A DNA stretch of 64,000 bases from Vibrio metoecus (GTDB taxonomy: Bacteria > Pseudomonadota > Gammaproteobacteria > Enterobacterales > Vibrionaceae): NCBI RefSeq assembly GCF_009665255.1, contig NZ_CP035686.1, positions 1,736,001-1,800,000 on the forward strand, in the 5' to 3' direction. The translations under genes and the position numbers were made by a program. This document shows positions 17,813 through 28,207 of the stretch, one piece after another. Each line of letters opens with the position of its first letter. The stretch's first letter is position 1. Under the pieces are notes generated by a model, which worked only from the letters and a program-made list of their open reading frames with translations, was not told the origin of the DNA and did no database searches.

Positions 17813-18258
17813 AGTTTCAGTAAAAACTGCTCTGCCGCTTGTTCCACTAAATCTAATACCCGCTCAAAACCCTGCTCACCTCCATAGTAAGGATCGGGGA
17901 TCTCTTCACATCCGCAATCACAATGGCTGAGCATCAATGACAGTTTATGTTGATGGGATTGAGGGCAGCGAGCTTTCAGCTCAGCTAAATTCTCTTTGTC
18001 TGCGGCTAAAATCCAATCAAATTTCACAAAATCTTCATCATGGATCTTTCGCGCTTTGATGCCAGAAAATGAGTATCCCCGCTTCTCACCTACCGCTTTT
18101 GAGCGTGCATCCGGTGGATTCCCTTGGTGATACCCAATCGTGCCTGCTGAATCGACTTCCACATCAACCTTGAGTTGTGCCGCCTTAGCACGCAATACCG
18201 CTTCCGCGGTCGGAGAACGGCAAATATTGCCCATGCACACCACGAGTACCTTCTGCAT
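17791..18258 (-). CDS. Low-molecular-weight protein-tyrosine phosphatase
   Basis: A 155-residue LMW-PTP. The P-loop CMGNICRSPTAEAV at residues 8-21 contains the C-x5-R-S signature. The general-acid loop IPDPYYGGEQGFERVLDLVE (DPY motif) lies near residue 117. In other bacteria such enzymes dephosphorylate tyrosine kinases for exopolysaccharide, but no polysaccharide cluster is present here, so the substrate is open. It is divergent from the cobalamin adenosyltransferase gene. Confidence 0.93.
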   Translation of the reverse strand: MQKVLVVCMGNICRSPTAEAVLRAKAAQLKVDVEVDSAGTIGYHQGNPPDARSKAVGEKRGYSFSGIKARKIHDEDFVKFDWILAADKENLAELKARCPQSHQHKLSLMLSHCDCGCEEIPDPYYGGEQGFERVLDLVEQAAEQFLLKLKQQGQH

Positions 18259-18343
18259 CTTATATCCCTATTTTTGTTTGGTGTTTGCCACTGACGAGTT
18301 GGGCTATCATAGCGACAAGTTTCAGATTGAAAAAGGATTTGCC

Positions 18344-18949
18344 ATGTCCGGCGATGAAATCAAACAAGAGCGTCACAAAGCTCGTCAACAAAAAGTCAAA
18401 GAGCAAGTGGATGCCAAAATTGCCGCCGCTCAAGAAGAAAAAGGGTTACTGCTGATTATTACTGGCAATGGTAAAGGAAAATCTACCTCAGGTTTTGGCA
18501 CCATTGCGCGCGCGATAGGTCACGGTAAACAGTGTGCGGTGGCTCAGTTTATCAAAGGCACTTGGGAGAATGGAGAGCGTAATCTTTTAGAAAAGCTCGG
18601 CGTTGAATTTCAGGTCATGTCGACTGGCTTTACTTGGGAAACCCAAAACCGCGAGAGTGATACCGCAGCGGCACAAGAAGTATGGCAACACTGCAAACGC
18701 ATGTTGCAGGATGAATCGCTGGATGTGGTGCTGTTTGATGAACTCACTTACATGGTGAGCTACGGTTACATCGAGTTGGATGAAGTGGTCGAAGCACTCA
18801 ATCAGCGTCCGAAAATGCAATCGGTGATCATCACTGGGCGCGGCGCACACCGCACTTTGATTGAGATGGCCGATACGGTTTCTGAAGTGAAAAACATCAA
18901 GCACGCTTTCGAATCCGGCGTGAAAGCCCTTAAAGGGGTCGATTGGTAA
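18344..18949 (+). CDS. cobO: Cob(I)yrinic acid a,c-diamide adenosyltransferase
   Basis: A 201-residue CobA/CobO/BtuR-type ATP:corrinoid adenosyltransferase, which makes adenosylcobalamin or its precursor. The P-loop GNGKGKSTSGFGT is near residue 41, and DVVLFDELTYMV and VIITGRGAH are family motifs. The start MSGDEIKQERHKARQQK has an AAAAGGA site 7 nt upstream and matches the family N-terminus. No other corrin genes are nearby, so salvage of imported corrinoids is the likely role. Confidence 0.94.
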   Translation: MSGDEIKQERHKARQQKVKEQVDAKIAAAQEEKGLLLIITGNGKGKSTSGFGTIARAIGHGKQCAVAQFIKGTWENGERNLLEKLGVEFQVMSTGFTWETQNRESDTAAAQEVWQHCKRMLQDESLDVVLFDELTYMVSYGYIELDEVVEALNQRPKMQSVIITGRGAHRTLIEMADTVSEVKNIKHAFESGVKALKGVDW

Positions 18950-18965
18950 GACACTAAAAAATCAA

Positions 18966-18998
18966 TAAGAAAGGGCTGAAATTCAGCCCTTTTTAGTT
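18966..18998. terminator. Terminator between cobO and asmA
   Basis: A stem AAAGGGCTGAA/TTCAGCCCTTT with T and A tracts on either side; it can serve both convergent genes. Confidence 0.8.
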
Positions 18999-19018
18999 TC
19001 ATTAGCAATGCATAACCA

Positions 19019-21130
19019 TCAGTTAAATAGACCTTTCAACAACCCATCCACCGCTTTCTTGGTGTCTTCGTTTTTGATCTTGTCCGTCAATTTTTCCACG
19101 CCGCGATCCACTTCTTTCTTGGCTTTTTGTTTGAGTACATCATCAAACACCAAGCGGAACTTCGGATCACTCCATGCGCCTGAAATATTGATCGGGATGG
19201 TCACATCGCGCAGCTCATCTAAACTCTTACCGCCCTGACCTTCCAAGGTTCCAACAATCGAAGTACGCACCAGAAAATCAACATTTTGCTGTAGGTAATT
19301 GGCTTTACCTTCACCATGAATACGCAACAATGGCGATTGCATATTAAGATCGTTGGTCGTTACTTCACCTTTATTGAGTTTCAGCGTCGTCGTCATCGCA
19401 CTAAAGTCGGTTTTCTTGACGGTATCCACTTCTTCAACACTTTGGCCTTTGATTTTGGCGTAGTTGGTACGAATCAAGTGCGCCACGTTAATGCCCTTCA
19501 CCGCACCATCGGCAAAGTTAATCGCCACAGTACCGACCAGATTTTTCTGGATGCCGCTTGGTGTTAGGCTCTGGCCTTGCACATTCACATCAATATTGCC
19601 TGTGCCTTCTAGCATTTCGTTGTTCAGCACATCTTTTAGCAAAGGCTTAACCTGTACCCCTTTGATCTGCTTCTTCACACTGTAAGTCGCGGGCGTTTTA
19701 CGCGCATCCACTTGCGCGCTAGCTTGCACGGATCCTTGATACAGATTCGCGGTGAAGGATTTCAAATCCACCACGCCACGATTGACCGCAAAATTCGCTT
19801 TTACATTTTGTAGATGGGCGTTGCTGGCTTTGAATTTATCAATGCTAATCTCACCCGCCACATCCAAGGCGTTGAGTGCCGACAAATCTGGTTCCACTTC
19901 TGCTGGGGCATTTGTCGCGGGAGCTGACGCTGAGGATGCCGCTGCTTCCTTGGCTGGCGCAGGTTGCGACTCTTGAGCTTTCGTGCCTAAGAAGGCATCC
20001 AAGTCAATCTCAGGGCTGTGCAAGTTGAAACGCACTTTCGGAATATCTGCGAGAGTGACATCCGCTTTGCCATCGAAACTTAGCGCATTAGCCGTTAGTT
20101 TGTTGAGCAGCACACTGAGATGGTTTTGTGTCAAATCGAAAGCAATCTGCGAGTCTAAACTTAACTTCATCGGTGATTGCGGTAACGCAGCCCCTTCCAG
20201 TTCGGCTTGCAGCTTCAGTGCATCCAAACCGACTTTGCTGATCGCTTGATTGACCATCAGTGATGCAGAACCTTGCGCATTAAGCTTCATGTCTGCCGCT
20301 TTACCCGCCACAGAGAAGGTCAAAGCGTTGGCTTTATCAAACTCAAAAGTATCGAGTTGCAACTTCGCAGAATCAATTTGGTTACTTGGATCACTAAAGC
20401 TCGCATCGAGATTAATGTTACGTAGTGCATATTGCTTAAAATCTGCTGATAGGCGCACTTCAGCTTCACCTTGCGCGGCAAACTTCTGCTGATCTTTATC
20501 GCCTTTCGCGGCAAAGGTCGCTTTCGTCCAGCTGTCTGGCACAAACTCAGCAACGCTCAGTTGAACGTCATACAGCTTGGTATGCGAACCCGCTTTTTTA
20601 TCCGTTATTTCCAACACCGCATTGGAGACAGAAACGCCCCCTAATTCAATACTCCACGCCGCGGTTGGCTCGCTTGAGCTTGACTGAGAAGCGGGTGCAG
20701 AGTCAGTTGTCGCTGGCGCGGACGCGGGTTTAGATTGCGCTTGCGTCAAGGCATCCAAATTGGAGCGACCATCTTTAAGCGTTTCCAGATGGAATTCTGC
20801 ACCATCCAAACGGATGTTGCCGATTTTGAGCTGTTTATCGAACAGTGGCATCACTGAGACATCAATACCCACACTCTCAACTTTAAACAGGTTTGGGCTA
20901 GCAAAACCTTGTGGGTTTTTCAGCTCGGTTTTGCCTAACTCAAAACCGATAGATGGGAAAAATTGCCAGCCAATATCGCCTTCAATCACCAAATCTAAGC
21001 CAGTTTGTTTTTTGGTTTGCTCTACGATTAAAGGTTTAAATTGGTTGGGGTTAACCAACAACACTAAGGCCAGCAGTGCGCCAACAATCAGCACAACTAA
21101 ACCGAGAAGAGAAATAAACAGTTTTTTCAT
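19019..21130 (-). CDS. asmA: AsmA family protein
   Basis: A 703-residue AsmA-type protein with an N-terminal membrane anchor (MKKLFISLLGLVVLIVGALLALVLLV) followed directly by NPNQFKPLIVEQTKKQTGL, the family signature. Pro/Ser/Ala-rich linkers occur near residues 150-170 and 375-400. The C-terminal AsmA domain (about 480-650) has AQVDARKTPATYS and EGTGNIDVNVQGQSLT. AsmA-like proteins are implicated in outer-membrane biogenesis and phospholipid transport. ATG 21130 is preceded by AAGGAAAAG; the upstream reading frame is not conserved. Confidence 0.93.
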   Translation of the reverse strand: MKKLFISLLGLVVLIVGALLALVLLVNPNQFKPLIVEQTKKQTGLDLVIEGDIGWQFFPSIGFELGKTELKNPQGFASPNLFKVESVGIDVSVMPLFDKQLKIGNIRLDGAEFHLETLKDGRSNLDALTQAQSKPASAPATTDSAPASQSSSSEPTAAWSIELGGVSVSNAVLEITDKKAGSHTKLYDVQLSVAEFVPDSWTKATFAAKGDKDQQKFAAQGEAEVRLSADFKQYALRNINLDASFSDPSNQIDSAKLQLDTFEFDKANALTFSVAGKAADMKLNAQGSASLMVNQAISKVGLDALKLQAELEGAALPQSPMKLSLDSQIAFDLTQNHLSVLLNKLTANALSFDGKADVTLADIPKVRFNLHSPEIDLDAFLGTKAQESQPAPAKEAAASSASAPATNAPAEVEPDLSALNALDVAGEISIDKFKASNAHLQNVKANFAVNRGVVDLKSFTANLYQGSVQASAQVDARKTPATYSVKKQIKGVQVKPLLKDVLNNEMLEGTGNIDVNVQGQSLTPSGIQKNLVGTVAINFADGAVKGINVAHLIRTNYAKIKGQSVEEVDTVKKTDFSAMTTTLKLNKGEVTTNDLNMQSPLLRIHGEGKANYLQQNVDFLVRTSIVGTLEGQGGKSLDELRDVTIPINISGAWSDPKFRLVFDDVLKQKAKKEVDRGVEKLTDKIKNEDTKKAVDGLLKGLFN

Positions 21131-21151
21131 CTGCTTTTCCTTGCTTGACGA

Positions 21152-21184
21152 GAAAAAGAAAGTGGCACTTAAAGTGCCACTTCT
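21152..21184 (-). terminator. Terminator after udk
   Basis: An 11-bp arm AGTGGCACTT/AAGTGCCACT is followed on the minus strand by TTCTTTTTCT. Confidence 0.8.
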
Positions 21185-21227
21185 ACTTTGAAAAATAAAG
21201 CTAAGCGATGCAAAGCTCTGGTCAAAA

Positions 21228-21869
21228 TTACGATTTGAGCAATTTTGCGATATGCGCTTTGAGAACATCAATCGCGATACGGTTTTTACCACCACGCGGC
21301 ACAATGATGTCAGCGTACTGTTTAGACGGCTCAATAAATTGCATAAACATAGGGCGTACCGTCTCTTGATACTGCTTCAGTACAGATTCCATAGTGCGAC
21401 CACGCTCTTGTACATCACGCTTCACACGGCGCAGCAAGCAGATATCCAGCGGCGTATCCATAAATACGGTCGCGTGCATCAAATCACGTAGACGTGGATC
21501 GGTCAGAAGCAGGATGCCTTCCAGAATGATCACTTTCTTCGGCGTCATGGTGGTGGTTTGCTCGGTACGTGTGTGCTCAGTGTAGCTGTATTCTGGCACT
21601 TCAACCGCTTCGCCACGCGCCAGCATTTGCAAATGTTGGCAAAGGAGATCGTGGTCTAGCGCACTTGGGTGGTCGTAGTTGGTTTTAACACGTTCTTCCA
21701 TGCTCAGATGGCTCTGATCTTTGTAGTAGCAATCTTCCGTAATCACACCGATTTGATGGTCACCCACTTTGGCGCGTAGCTCATTATAAATCGTGCTCGC
21801 AATGAGACTCTTACCAGAAGCAGAAGCGCCAGCAATACCGACGATGACACATTGATTATTCTCAGACAT
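21228..21869 (-). CDS. udk: Uridine kinase
   Basis: A 213-residue uridine/cytidine kinase of pyrimidine salvage. The P-loop [15 protein letters not shown] is at residues 11-25, with [11 protein letters not shown] and LEGILLL also diagnostic. The start [11 protein letters not shown] matches the E. coli family length; an extra upstream ATG would add six residues. It is transcribed in the same direction as asmA, but the terminator between them suggests separate units. Confidence 0.96.
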   Translation of the reverse strand: MSENNQCVIVGIAGASASGKSLIASTIYNELRAKVGDHQIGVITEDCYYKDQSHLSMEERVKTNYDHPSALDHDLLCQHLQMLARGEAVEVPEYSYTEHTRTEQTTTMTPKKVIILEGILLLTDPRLRDLMHATVFMDTPLDICLLRRVKRDVQERGRTMESVLKQYQETVRPMFMQFIEPSKQYADIIVPRGGKNRIAIDVLKAHIAKLLKS

Positions 21870-22045
21870 GGTTATGCACCCGAACATGGTTGTGAGGAAT
21901 GAAGGTAAACCGCCTGATTATAGGGAGAATGTGACCGAGATACCAGTTTGCATTAGGCAAAAACAGCCACATAAATGTCGGATGGATAAGATTAAACCAG
22001 AGCAAACGATTACATTCACTCTGGCTGTTAGAGCAGGATGCGGCT

Positions 22046-23122
22046 TTAATTAACCCACTGGATTTGAATGCTCTCTGGTTTGGCTTTGCCTTGCCAAAAC
22101 AGCGAAGCACACATACGCTGCGCCAACGCTAAATAGCGTTCGGTATGTTCGCTATTGGGACGCGCCACCACGGTCGGAACTCCCGCATCAATATCCTCTC
22201 GCATGTCAATATGCAGCGGAATTTGTGCCAGCAGGGATAAACCAAATTCAGCGGCAAGAGTTTGCGCTCCGCCCACGCCGAAAATATGCTCTTTTTCGCC
22301 GCAATGACTACAGATGTGGTAACTCATGTTTTCCACCAGCCCAATCACGGGCACGTCCACTTTGGCAAACATCGCTGCGCCTTTGCGGGCATCGGCGAGC
22401 GCTAAGTCCTGCGGCGTGGTCACAATCACTGCGCCGGTCACCGGAATTTGCTGCGCGAGGGTGAGCTGAATATCCCCCGTGCCCGGCGGCATATCGATCA
22501 CCAGATAATCCAGATCCGGCCACTCGGTTTCATTAAGTAACTGCGCCAGCGCCTTAGAAGCCATTGGCCCACGCCAAATCGCGGCATCCGCCTCATCAAC
22601 CAAATAACCAATCGAATGCGTGGCAATACCGTGTGCCTCAATTGGCTGCATCCATTTATTTTCACGCACTACTGGTTTAGTTTGGGTTTTACCGAGCATG
22701 AGCGGGACGGAAGGACCATAAATATCGGCATCCAATAAACCAACTTTGGATCCTGACTTCGCAATTGCGAGTGCAAGATTCACCGCAGTCGTGGATTTAC
22801 CCACGCCACCTTTGCCTGACGTCACCGCAATAATGTTTTTCACCCCTTTGACTGCCGCACTTACGCGAGTTTCCAGCGCTTGAGGTTTCACTTGAATGTC
22901 AAAGGTTACTGGCGCAATCGCGCCGCTTGCCTGCTGCTTGGCGATCCAGTCACTCAATTCATTGATAAGAGTGTTCGCAGCAAACGGTAGTTGAATCGTG
23001 ACTTGCTGATTGGGCATTATCGTAACGACAGACGGTGACATTGCCCAATCTGCAATTAAATCGGGATGCGAAAATTGACTCAGCCATAGGCAGAGATCCT
23101 GTTTGGATTGAATAGATTGCAT
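22046..23122 (-). CDS. apbC: Iron-sulfur cluster carrier ATPase ApbC/Mrp
   Basis: A 358-residue P-loop scaffold/carrier of the Mrp/NBP35 family that helps load Fe-S clusters. An N-terminal MIP18-like domain (about 1-85) precedes the deviant Walker [14 protein letters not shown] near residue 106. Then come [26 protein letters not shown] and the C-terminal [12 protein letters not shown] pair of cysteines. ATG 23122 has AGGGGAAG upstream; a longer form from 23143 is possible. It is divergent from metG. Confidence 0.95.
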   Translation of the reverse strand: MQSIQSKQDLCLWLSQFSHPDLIADWAMSPSVVTIMPNQQVTIQLPFAANTLINELSDWIAKQQASGAIAPVTFDIQVKPQALETRVSAAVKGVKNIIAVTSGKGGVGKSTTAVNLALAIAKSGSKVGLLDADIYGPSVPLMLGKTQTKPVVRENKWMQPIEAHGIATHSIGYLVDEADAAIWRGPMASKALAQLLNETEWPDLDYLVIDMPPGTGDIQLTLAQQIPVTGAVIVTTPQDLALADARKGAAMFAKVDVPVIGLVENMSYHICSHCGEKEHIFGVGGAQTLAAEFGLSLLAQIPLHIDMREDIDAGVPTVVARPNSEHTERYLALAQRMCASLFWQGKAKPESIQIQWVN

Positions 23123-23279
23123 AACTTCCCCTTTTTTACCCATGCTATCACCGCTCAGCCTGCGACTGAACCCCGAAAAAGATAGGGGAATCAACTGTTG
23201 CGCGCCTTGGCGTGACTGCGTGCTTAGGGTAGTATTATCGCTTCAATTTGGTCCCTATCAAGAAAAGCGAATATTAAGT

Positions 23280-25331
23280 ATGGCAAACGATCCAAGAAAA
23301 CTTCTGGTAACTTGTGCCCTGCCTTACGCGAACGGTTCAATCCACCTTGGTCATATGCTTGAGCATATCCAAGCTGACATTTGGGTTCGTTATCAGCGTC
23401 TGCGTGGCAATACAGTAAACTTTATCTGTGCGGATGATGCGCACGGCACACCTATCATGCTGAAAGCACAGCAAATGGGTATGACACCAGAAGCGATGAT
23501 CGAGATGGTGAGCGAAGAGCACCAACGCGACTTTGCTGGCTTCGATATTAGCTTTGATAACTACCACAGCACGCACAGCGATGAAAACCGCGAGCTGGCT
23601 TCGCACATCTATCTGCAACTGAAAAAGAACGGTTTTATTTCAAGCCGCACCATTTCTCAGCTGTTCGATCCTGAAAAAGAGATGTTCCTGCCGGATCGTT
23701 TCGTAAAAGGAACCTGCCCGAAATGTAAATCAGAAGACCAGTACGGTGACAACTGTGACGCCTGTGGTGAAACTTACAGCCCGACTGAGCTGATCAATCC
23801 AAAATCAGCGGTCTCTGGTGCGACGCCAGTGATGAAAGATTCTGAGCACTTTTTCTTTGACCTGCCTCAGTTCGAAAGCATGCTCAAAGAATGGACGCGT
23901 TCAGGTTCTCTGCAATCTGAAACCGCTAACAAAATGCAAGAGTGGTTTGAAGGTGGCTTGCAGCAGTGGGATATCTCCCGTGATGCACCGTACTTCGGTT
24001 TTGAAATCCCGGGCGAGAAAGACAAATTCTTCTACGTGTGGCTAGATGCCCCTATTGGTTACATGGGTTCATTCAAAAACCTGTGCGACAAGCGTGGCGA
24101 TCTGGACTTTAACGAATACTGGAATAAAGACAGCAAAACAGAGCTTTACCACTTCATCGGTAAAGACATCGTTTACTTCCACAGCTTGTTCTGGCCTGCA
24201 ATGCTGGATGGCTCTGGTTTCCGTAAACCCACCAACGTGTTTGTGCATGGTTATGTGACCGTCAATGGCGCGAAAATGTCTAAGTCGAAAGGTACGTTTG
24301 TGAAAGCAAGCACTTACCTGAATCACTTGGATCCAGAGTGTCTACGTTACTACTACGCAGCAAAACTGAACAACCGCATTGACGATCTCGATTTGAACCT
24401 CGAAGACTTCACCCAACGTGTGAATGCTGACGTGGTGAACAAAATCGTTAACCTTGCGTCACGTAACGCAGGCTTCATCACTAAGCGTTTTGATGGCAAG
24501 CTGTCAGCACAATTTGCTGAGCCTGAGCTGTATGCAGAATTTGCTGGCGCAGCCGATCGCATTGCGGAGCTGTTTGAAGCGCGTGAGTTTGGTCGTGCCA
24601 TCCGTGAAATTACTGCATTGGCAGACAAAGCGAACCAGTATGTAGATGAAAAAGCCCCTTGGGTTGTCGCGAAACAAGAAGGCCAAGACCAAGCGCTGCA
24701 AGATATCTGTACTGTAGGCATTAACTTGTTCCGCGTACTGGTTACTTACCTCAAGCCAGTGATGCCCGCTTTGGCAGAGCGCACTGAAGCTTTCCTAAAC
24801 CAAGAACTGACTTGGGAAGGCATCGCAACACCGCTGACTGATCATGCGGTAACGCCATTCAAAGCGCTGTTCAACCGTATCGATCCGAAACACGTTGAAG
24901 CCATGATTGAAGCGTCTAAAGCCGAGGCGGCAGCAGAAAAAGCCGCGGCAGATGCAGCAAAACCAAAGAGTGAAGAAACTGAACTGAGCAAAGATCCCCT
25001 AGCGGCTGAAATTGAGTTCGATGATTTCGCGAAAGTGGATCTGCGTATTGCCAAGATTCTTTCTTGTGAAGCCGTAGAGAAATCAGACAAGTTACTTAAG
25101 TTTGAACTCGACATCGGCGGTGAAACCCGTCAAGTCTTCTCTGGCATTAAATCTGCCTACCAACCAGAAGATCTGATTGGCAAATACACGGTTGTGGTAG
25201 CCAACCTCAAACCACGCAAGATGAAGTTTGGTATGTCAGAAGGCATGATCCTCGCCGCCGGCCCTGGCGGTAGTGACCTGTGGTTGCTTGAACCACATCA
25301 AGGTGCTCAAGCGGGCATGCGCGTGATGTAA
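23280..25331 (+). CDS. metG: Methionyl-tRNA synthetase
   Basis: A 683-residue class I synthetase. The HIGH-type motif is [14 protein letters not shown] near residue 24. The zinc-binding [18 protein letters not shown] lies at about 145-162, and KMSKSKGTF near 335. A C-terminal tRNA-binding (EMAP-like) domain starts near 575 ([29 protein letters not shown]). The start [19 protein letters not shown] was chosen by homology. Tandem terminators follow, now separated by an insertion element. Confidence 0.97.
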   Translation: MANDPRKLLVTCALPYANGSIHLGHMLEHIQADIWVRYQRLRGNTVNFICADDAHGTPIMLKAQQMGMTPEAMIEMVSEEHQRDFAGFDISFDNYHSTHSDENRELASHIYLQLKKNGFISSRTISQLFDPEKEMFLPDRFVKGTCPKCKSEDQYGDNCDACGETYSPTELINPKSAVSGATPVMKDSEHFFFDLPQFESMLKEWTRSGSLQSETANKMQEWFEGGLQQWDISRDAPYFGFEIPGEKDKFFYVWLDAPIGYMGSFKNLCDKRGDLDFNEYWNKDSKTELYHFIGKDIVYFHSLFWPAMLDGSGFRKPTNVFVHGYVTVNGAKMSKSKGTFVKASTYLNHLDPECLRYYYAAKLNNRIDDLDLNLEDFTQRVNADVVNKIVNLASRNAGFITKRFDGKLSAQFAEPELYAEFAGAADRIAELFEAREFGRAIREITALADKANQYVDEKAPWVVAKQEGQDQALQDICTVGINLFRVLVTYLKPVMPALAERTEAFLNQELTWEGIATPLTDHAVTPFKALFNRIDPKHVEAMIEASKAEAAAEKAAADAAKPKSEETELSKDPLAAEIEFDDFAKVDLRIAKILSCEAVEKSDKLLKFELDIGGETRQVFSGIKSAYQPEDLIGKYTVVVANLKPRKMKFGMSEGMILAAGPGGSDLWLLEPHQGAQAGMRVM

Positions 25332-25369
25332 TTCTCGCCTCTCTTCGATTGTTATCGAGTTTGAGAGCA

Positions 25370-25402
25370 TAAAAATCCGCCTTCTTAGAAGGCGGTTTTA
25401 AT
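25370..25402 (+). terminator. metG terminator
   Basis: A stem CCGCCTTCTTAGAAGGCGG is followed by TTTTAAT, 40 bp past the metG stop. Confidence 0.85.
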
Positions 25403-25992
25403 ATAAGCCCCCTAAAAGGGGGCCACGACGCTGTTAGTCTCTCAATAACTCTAACTGCTGCTCTTGCTCAAGCTCTTTTTTGTCTTGATGCCGTACATAC
25501 CGTCTAATGATTTCTTCATTTACACCTACCGTATCCACAAAATAGCCTCGCGCCCAAAAATGATTTCCCCATAACTTTTTCCTGATATGTGGAAACTTGT
25601 TGAATAGCCTAATTGCACTCCTACCCTTTAAAACTCCCATCAACGTCGAAATCGATACTTTGGGCGGAATTATCGCAACTAAGTGGACATGTTCTGGCTG
25701 AACATTGAGTTCCAAAACTTCACAATCTTTCATATTACAAAGAATGTAGATCGAACGATTTAGCTCTTTGGCTACATTACCTTTTAAGATCTTAAAACGA
25801 AATTTTGGTGTCCAAACAATATGATATTTGCAACGCCAATAGACGTGTGATGAACTTCTGTAGTCGCCCATGTTATTTGAATCCTCTTACTTATGGTGAA
25901 TAAGAGTTTGTCTTCTAACATGGGCGCATTTTCGGGCAAAAGCCCCTAGGGACATTCACCACCGCTAAAAGCGGTGGTTTAGGGATGACAAT
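25403..25992 (-). mobile_element. IS200/IS605-family element, IS1004-like
   Basis: About 590 bp with one gene, tnpA, no terminal inverted repeats and no obvious target duplication, but subterminal hairpins at both ends: GCCCCC/GGGGGC at 25409-25421 and CCACCGC/GCGGTGG at 25961-25979. A further GC-rich stem (AGCCCCTAGGG region) between the end and tnpA resembles the transcription-blocking structure of this family. The exact ends are estimated by where the metG downstream sequence appears to resume. The IS1004 name rests on the Vibrio context, not on a search. Confidence 0.75.
25434..25871 (-). CDS. tnpA: IS200/IS605 TnpA Y1 transposase
   Basis: A 145-residue single-strand transposase. The HUH motif is HVHL at residues 61-64, and the catalytic tyrosine is Y125 in IIRRYVRHQD. 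VYWRCKYHIVWTPKFRFKIL is the family's N-terminal signature. The frame is intact and both active-site elements are present, so the element could be active. No accessory tnpB is present. Confidence 0.92.
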   Translation of the reverse strand: MGDYRSSSHVYWRCKYHIVWTPKFRFKILKGNVAKELNRSIYILCNMKDCEVLELNVQPEHVHLVAIIPPKVSISTLMGVLKGRSAIRLFNKFPHIRKKLWGNHFWARGYFVDTVGVNEEIIRRYVRHQDKKELEQEQQLELLRD

Positions 25993-26026
25993 TAAAAGCC
26001 TTTGCTATTGCAAAGGCTTTTTTTTA
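25992..26026 (+). terminator. Second terminator downstream of metG, beyond the IS
   Basis: A stem AAAGCCTTTGC/GCAAAGGCTTT with a TATT loop is followed by eight T residues. It probably was the second of two tandem metG terminators before the insertion. Confidence 0.8.
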
Positions 26027-26204
26027 TCCCAATCCTGTAATAACAACTCACTGGCGCTTTTCCCTGAAATCACTGTGCAGCGATGTGCAATGCAAACGCT
26101 GAAAAACTTAAAGTCGCTCACACTTTTTGCGCATCATGCCCCATAAATGTGCATCAAATCGAAGCCTGAATTCATAATACATTGATTTTTAATCATTAAA
26201 TTTC

Positions 26205-26220
26205 TGGCATCCAAACTGCA
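26205..26220 (+). promoter_or_regulatory. Possible sigma-54 promoter
   Basis: TGGCATCCAAACTGCA has GG and GC at the -24/-12 spacing (12 bp), close to the TGGCACN5TTGCA consensus. It is about 75 bp upstream of the uncharacterised gene at 26294. The rest of 26027-26293 shows no gene. Confidence 0.4.
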
Positions 26221-26293
26221 ATACTCCAAACATCCCTTTTCATAGGCTCAGTGCAATACGAAAGGGCGATTTAATACCAACACGGAGGTGGCT

Positions 26294-27109
26294 ATGTTTG
26301 TGACGATTTCAATGCTGATATCATTGGCGATTCTTGGCTTCATTTATTCTCTTTCTCAACAAAAGCATTCAACGCAGCAACGTAAATTTGAGTTGCTGAT
26401 CTGCCTGCGCGAGGTGCTAGCACTGTGCCGTCAGCACCGCAGCCTGACTCATCACGCACTCAATCATACCGAGGTCAATTCTTCTGAGCTCAGTGCACTG
26501 GCTGCACTAGAAAAACGCCTGTTGGAAAAATCTGAACAACTGATCCAGATTGCCCATTTTGATAACAAGCCCTCATACCGCATTTTGCAAAACTCATTAA
26601 AAACGGTCTTTAACGAGTGGCAGCAAGCCAGCGTAGGAAAAAATCAACGTCTGCATGGCAAGTTGATCCGCCACTGCATGTACTTGATGGATGATGTGGT
26701 GTTGGCATGGTTAGCAGAATCTGGACGCGAAGAATTAAGTGATGAGTACCATATGAACTGGCAACAAATTTTCGATGCGATGGAAACACTCACTCAACTG
26801 CGTCTGAGTATTGAAGATACTCGCAATGAAAACAATGGATTACGTTTGAGACACTATTGTGAACTGATGCAACGTAAGCTCAATCAGCTAGCGCTGATTA
26901 GCCCTTTGACACTCGGCTCCCCCGTCTGTTCATCGGCGATGCGCCAACTTAACGAAATCACCGATAACAACCAATTCAATTTGGAGAGCAGCGAGCTTTA
27001 TCAATTAAGCAGTGAACTTTCTTCAACGATCGCACAGGTGTATGACCATATGCTGAATGATTTAGTAGAGAGCCTTTATCAGCCGTTACCACAACTCGTT
27101 ATTGCTTAA
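26294..27109 (+). CDS. Uncharacterised membrane-anchored helical protein, NIT-domain-like
   Basis: A 271-residue protein with an N-terminal transmembrane helix (MFVTISMLISLAILGFIYSL), then an almost entirely helical domain without cysteine-metal motifs. The segment LREVLALCRQHRSLTHHALNH and the later RLSIEDTRN resemble the two-bundle nitrate/nitrite-sensing (NIT) fold, which would make this a stand-alone sensor-like protein without an output domain. That resemblance is by eye and weak. ATG 26294 was chosen because GGAGG lies 5 nt before it; a GTG at 26288 overlaps that site. Confidence 0.75.
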   Translation: MFVTISMLISLAILGFIYSLSQQKHSTQQRKFELLICLREVLALCRQHRSLTHHALNHTEVNSSELSALAALEKRLLEKSEQLIQIAHFDNKPSYRILQNSLKTVFNEWQQASVGKNQRLHGKLIRHCMYLMDDVVLAWLAESGREELSDEYHMNWQQIFDAMETLTQLRLSIEDTRNENNGLRLRHYCELMQRKLNQLALISPLTLGSPVCSSAMRQLNEITDNNQFNLESSELYQLSSELSSTIAQVYDHMLNDLVESLYQPLPQLVIA

Positions 27110-27124
27110 AGGAAGCTAAAAACA

Positions 27125-27154
27125 GAAAGCACCACATCAAGTGGCGCTTTTCAT
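27125..27154. terminator. Terminator between the 26294 gene and udp
   Basis: A stem of AAAGCACCAC/GTGGCGCTTT with one mismatch and a TCAA-type loop is followed by TTCATT. It may act for both convergent genes. Confidence 0.55.
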
Positions 27155-27177
27155 TAATCGAGGAAAATAACTGTACG

Positions 27178-27939
27178 TTATTTCAGCATCTTACGCGCAG
27201 CTTCGACCACAACTTTGATAGAACGAGCTTCGGTTTCTTTCAACGTTGCGTGGTCAGGGATCTCTTTCTGAGTACGGTTGATGATCACCCCCGCCACACA
27301 GCCCGCTTTCAAACCAGAGCTCGCGCACATGGTCAGCAGAGTTGCCGATTCCATTTCAAAGTTCAGCACGCCCATTTCTTGCCACTCTTTCATAGAGCCT
27401 TGGAAACGGCGCACGACACGGCCGGTGAAAGTATCGTAACGCTCTTGGCCTGGGTAGAAAGTATCAGAAGAAGCGGTAATACCCATGTGCACTGTTGCAC
27501 CGCTTTCTTGTGCTGCCGCTTTCATTGCGGTCGCCACATCAAAATCCGGTACTGCTGGGAATTCCATCGGCGCGAAGTGCAAGCTTGCACCATCCAAACG
27601 CACTGAACCCGTTGTAACAATCATGTCACCCACATTAACGTGTGGTTGAATAGCACCTGTAGTGCCAACACGCAGGAAAGTACGTACACCCAATTGTGCC
27701 AGTTCTTCTACTGCAATCGACGTTGAAGGACCACCAATACCGGTTGAACAAACCACAACAGACTGGCCATCCAGCTCTGCGCGGTACACGGTATATTCAC
27801 GATGGCTAGCGAGGAAAACTGGGTTATCCATCAGCTCAGCAATTTTTTGTACACGAGCAGGGTCGCCCGGGATAATCGCTAATGTTGCACCGTTTAAATC
27901 TGCTTCAGTCACACCAAGGTGGAATACAGTTTTGGTCAT
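27178..27939 (-). CDS. udp: Uridine phosphorylase
   Basis: A 253-residue nucleoside phosphorylase splitting uridine to uracil and ribose-1-phosphate. Near the N-terminus is [18 protein letters not shown], and [17 protein letters not shown] carries the phosphate-binding segment. [21 protein letters not shown] near residue 195 contains the catalytic FEME region. The ATG has AAGGAGCCCCC upstream. A CRP-type site lies about 92 bp upstream, fitting catabolite control as in E. coli. Confidence 0.96.
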   Translation of the reverse strand: MTKTVFHLGVTEADLNGATLAIIPGDPARVQKIAELMDNPVFLASHREYTVYRAELDGQSVVVCSTGIGGPSTSIAVEELAQLGVRTFLRVGTTGAIQPHVNVGDMIVTTGSVRLDGASLHFAPMEFPAVPDFDVATAMKAAAQESGATVHMGITASSDTFYPGQERYDTFTGRVVRRFQGSMKEWQEMGVLNFEMESATLLTMCASSGLKAGCVAGVIINRTQKEIPDHATLKETEARSIKVVVEAARKMLK

Positions 27940-28020
27940 AAGGGGGCTCCTTCAATTGCGTCTATTCAGCGCATTAATCATTTGGGGTACGAAACTAATG
28001 TACCTGATAGGGCAAATCAA

Positions 28021-28042
28021 TTAAGTGATAGCAATCACATCA
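28021..28042 (-). promoter_or_regulatory. CRP-type site upstream of udp
   Basis: GTGATAGCAATCACA is a near-perfect CRP core (GTGAT-N4-ATCAC). The centre lies about 92 bp upstream of the udp start codon. The rest of 27940-28260 shows no gene. Confidence 0.65.
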
Positions 28043-28207
28043 AACACAGCAATAAACATCAATCTTTCACAATTAATCGATTTGCATCACAAATAATCTG
28101 TATCTGTGCTGCAAATACATACAACCCATTGCCGTCTTTCGTCAATCTCAGCAAAGCATAGTGCAGAATCTGTCATCCTCAAGCGGGTTAGTCACAGCAC
28201 CAACCCT

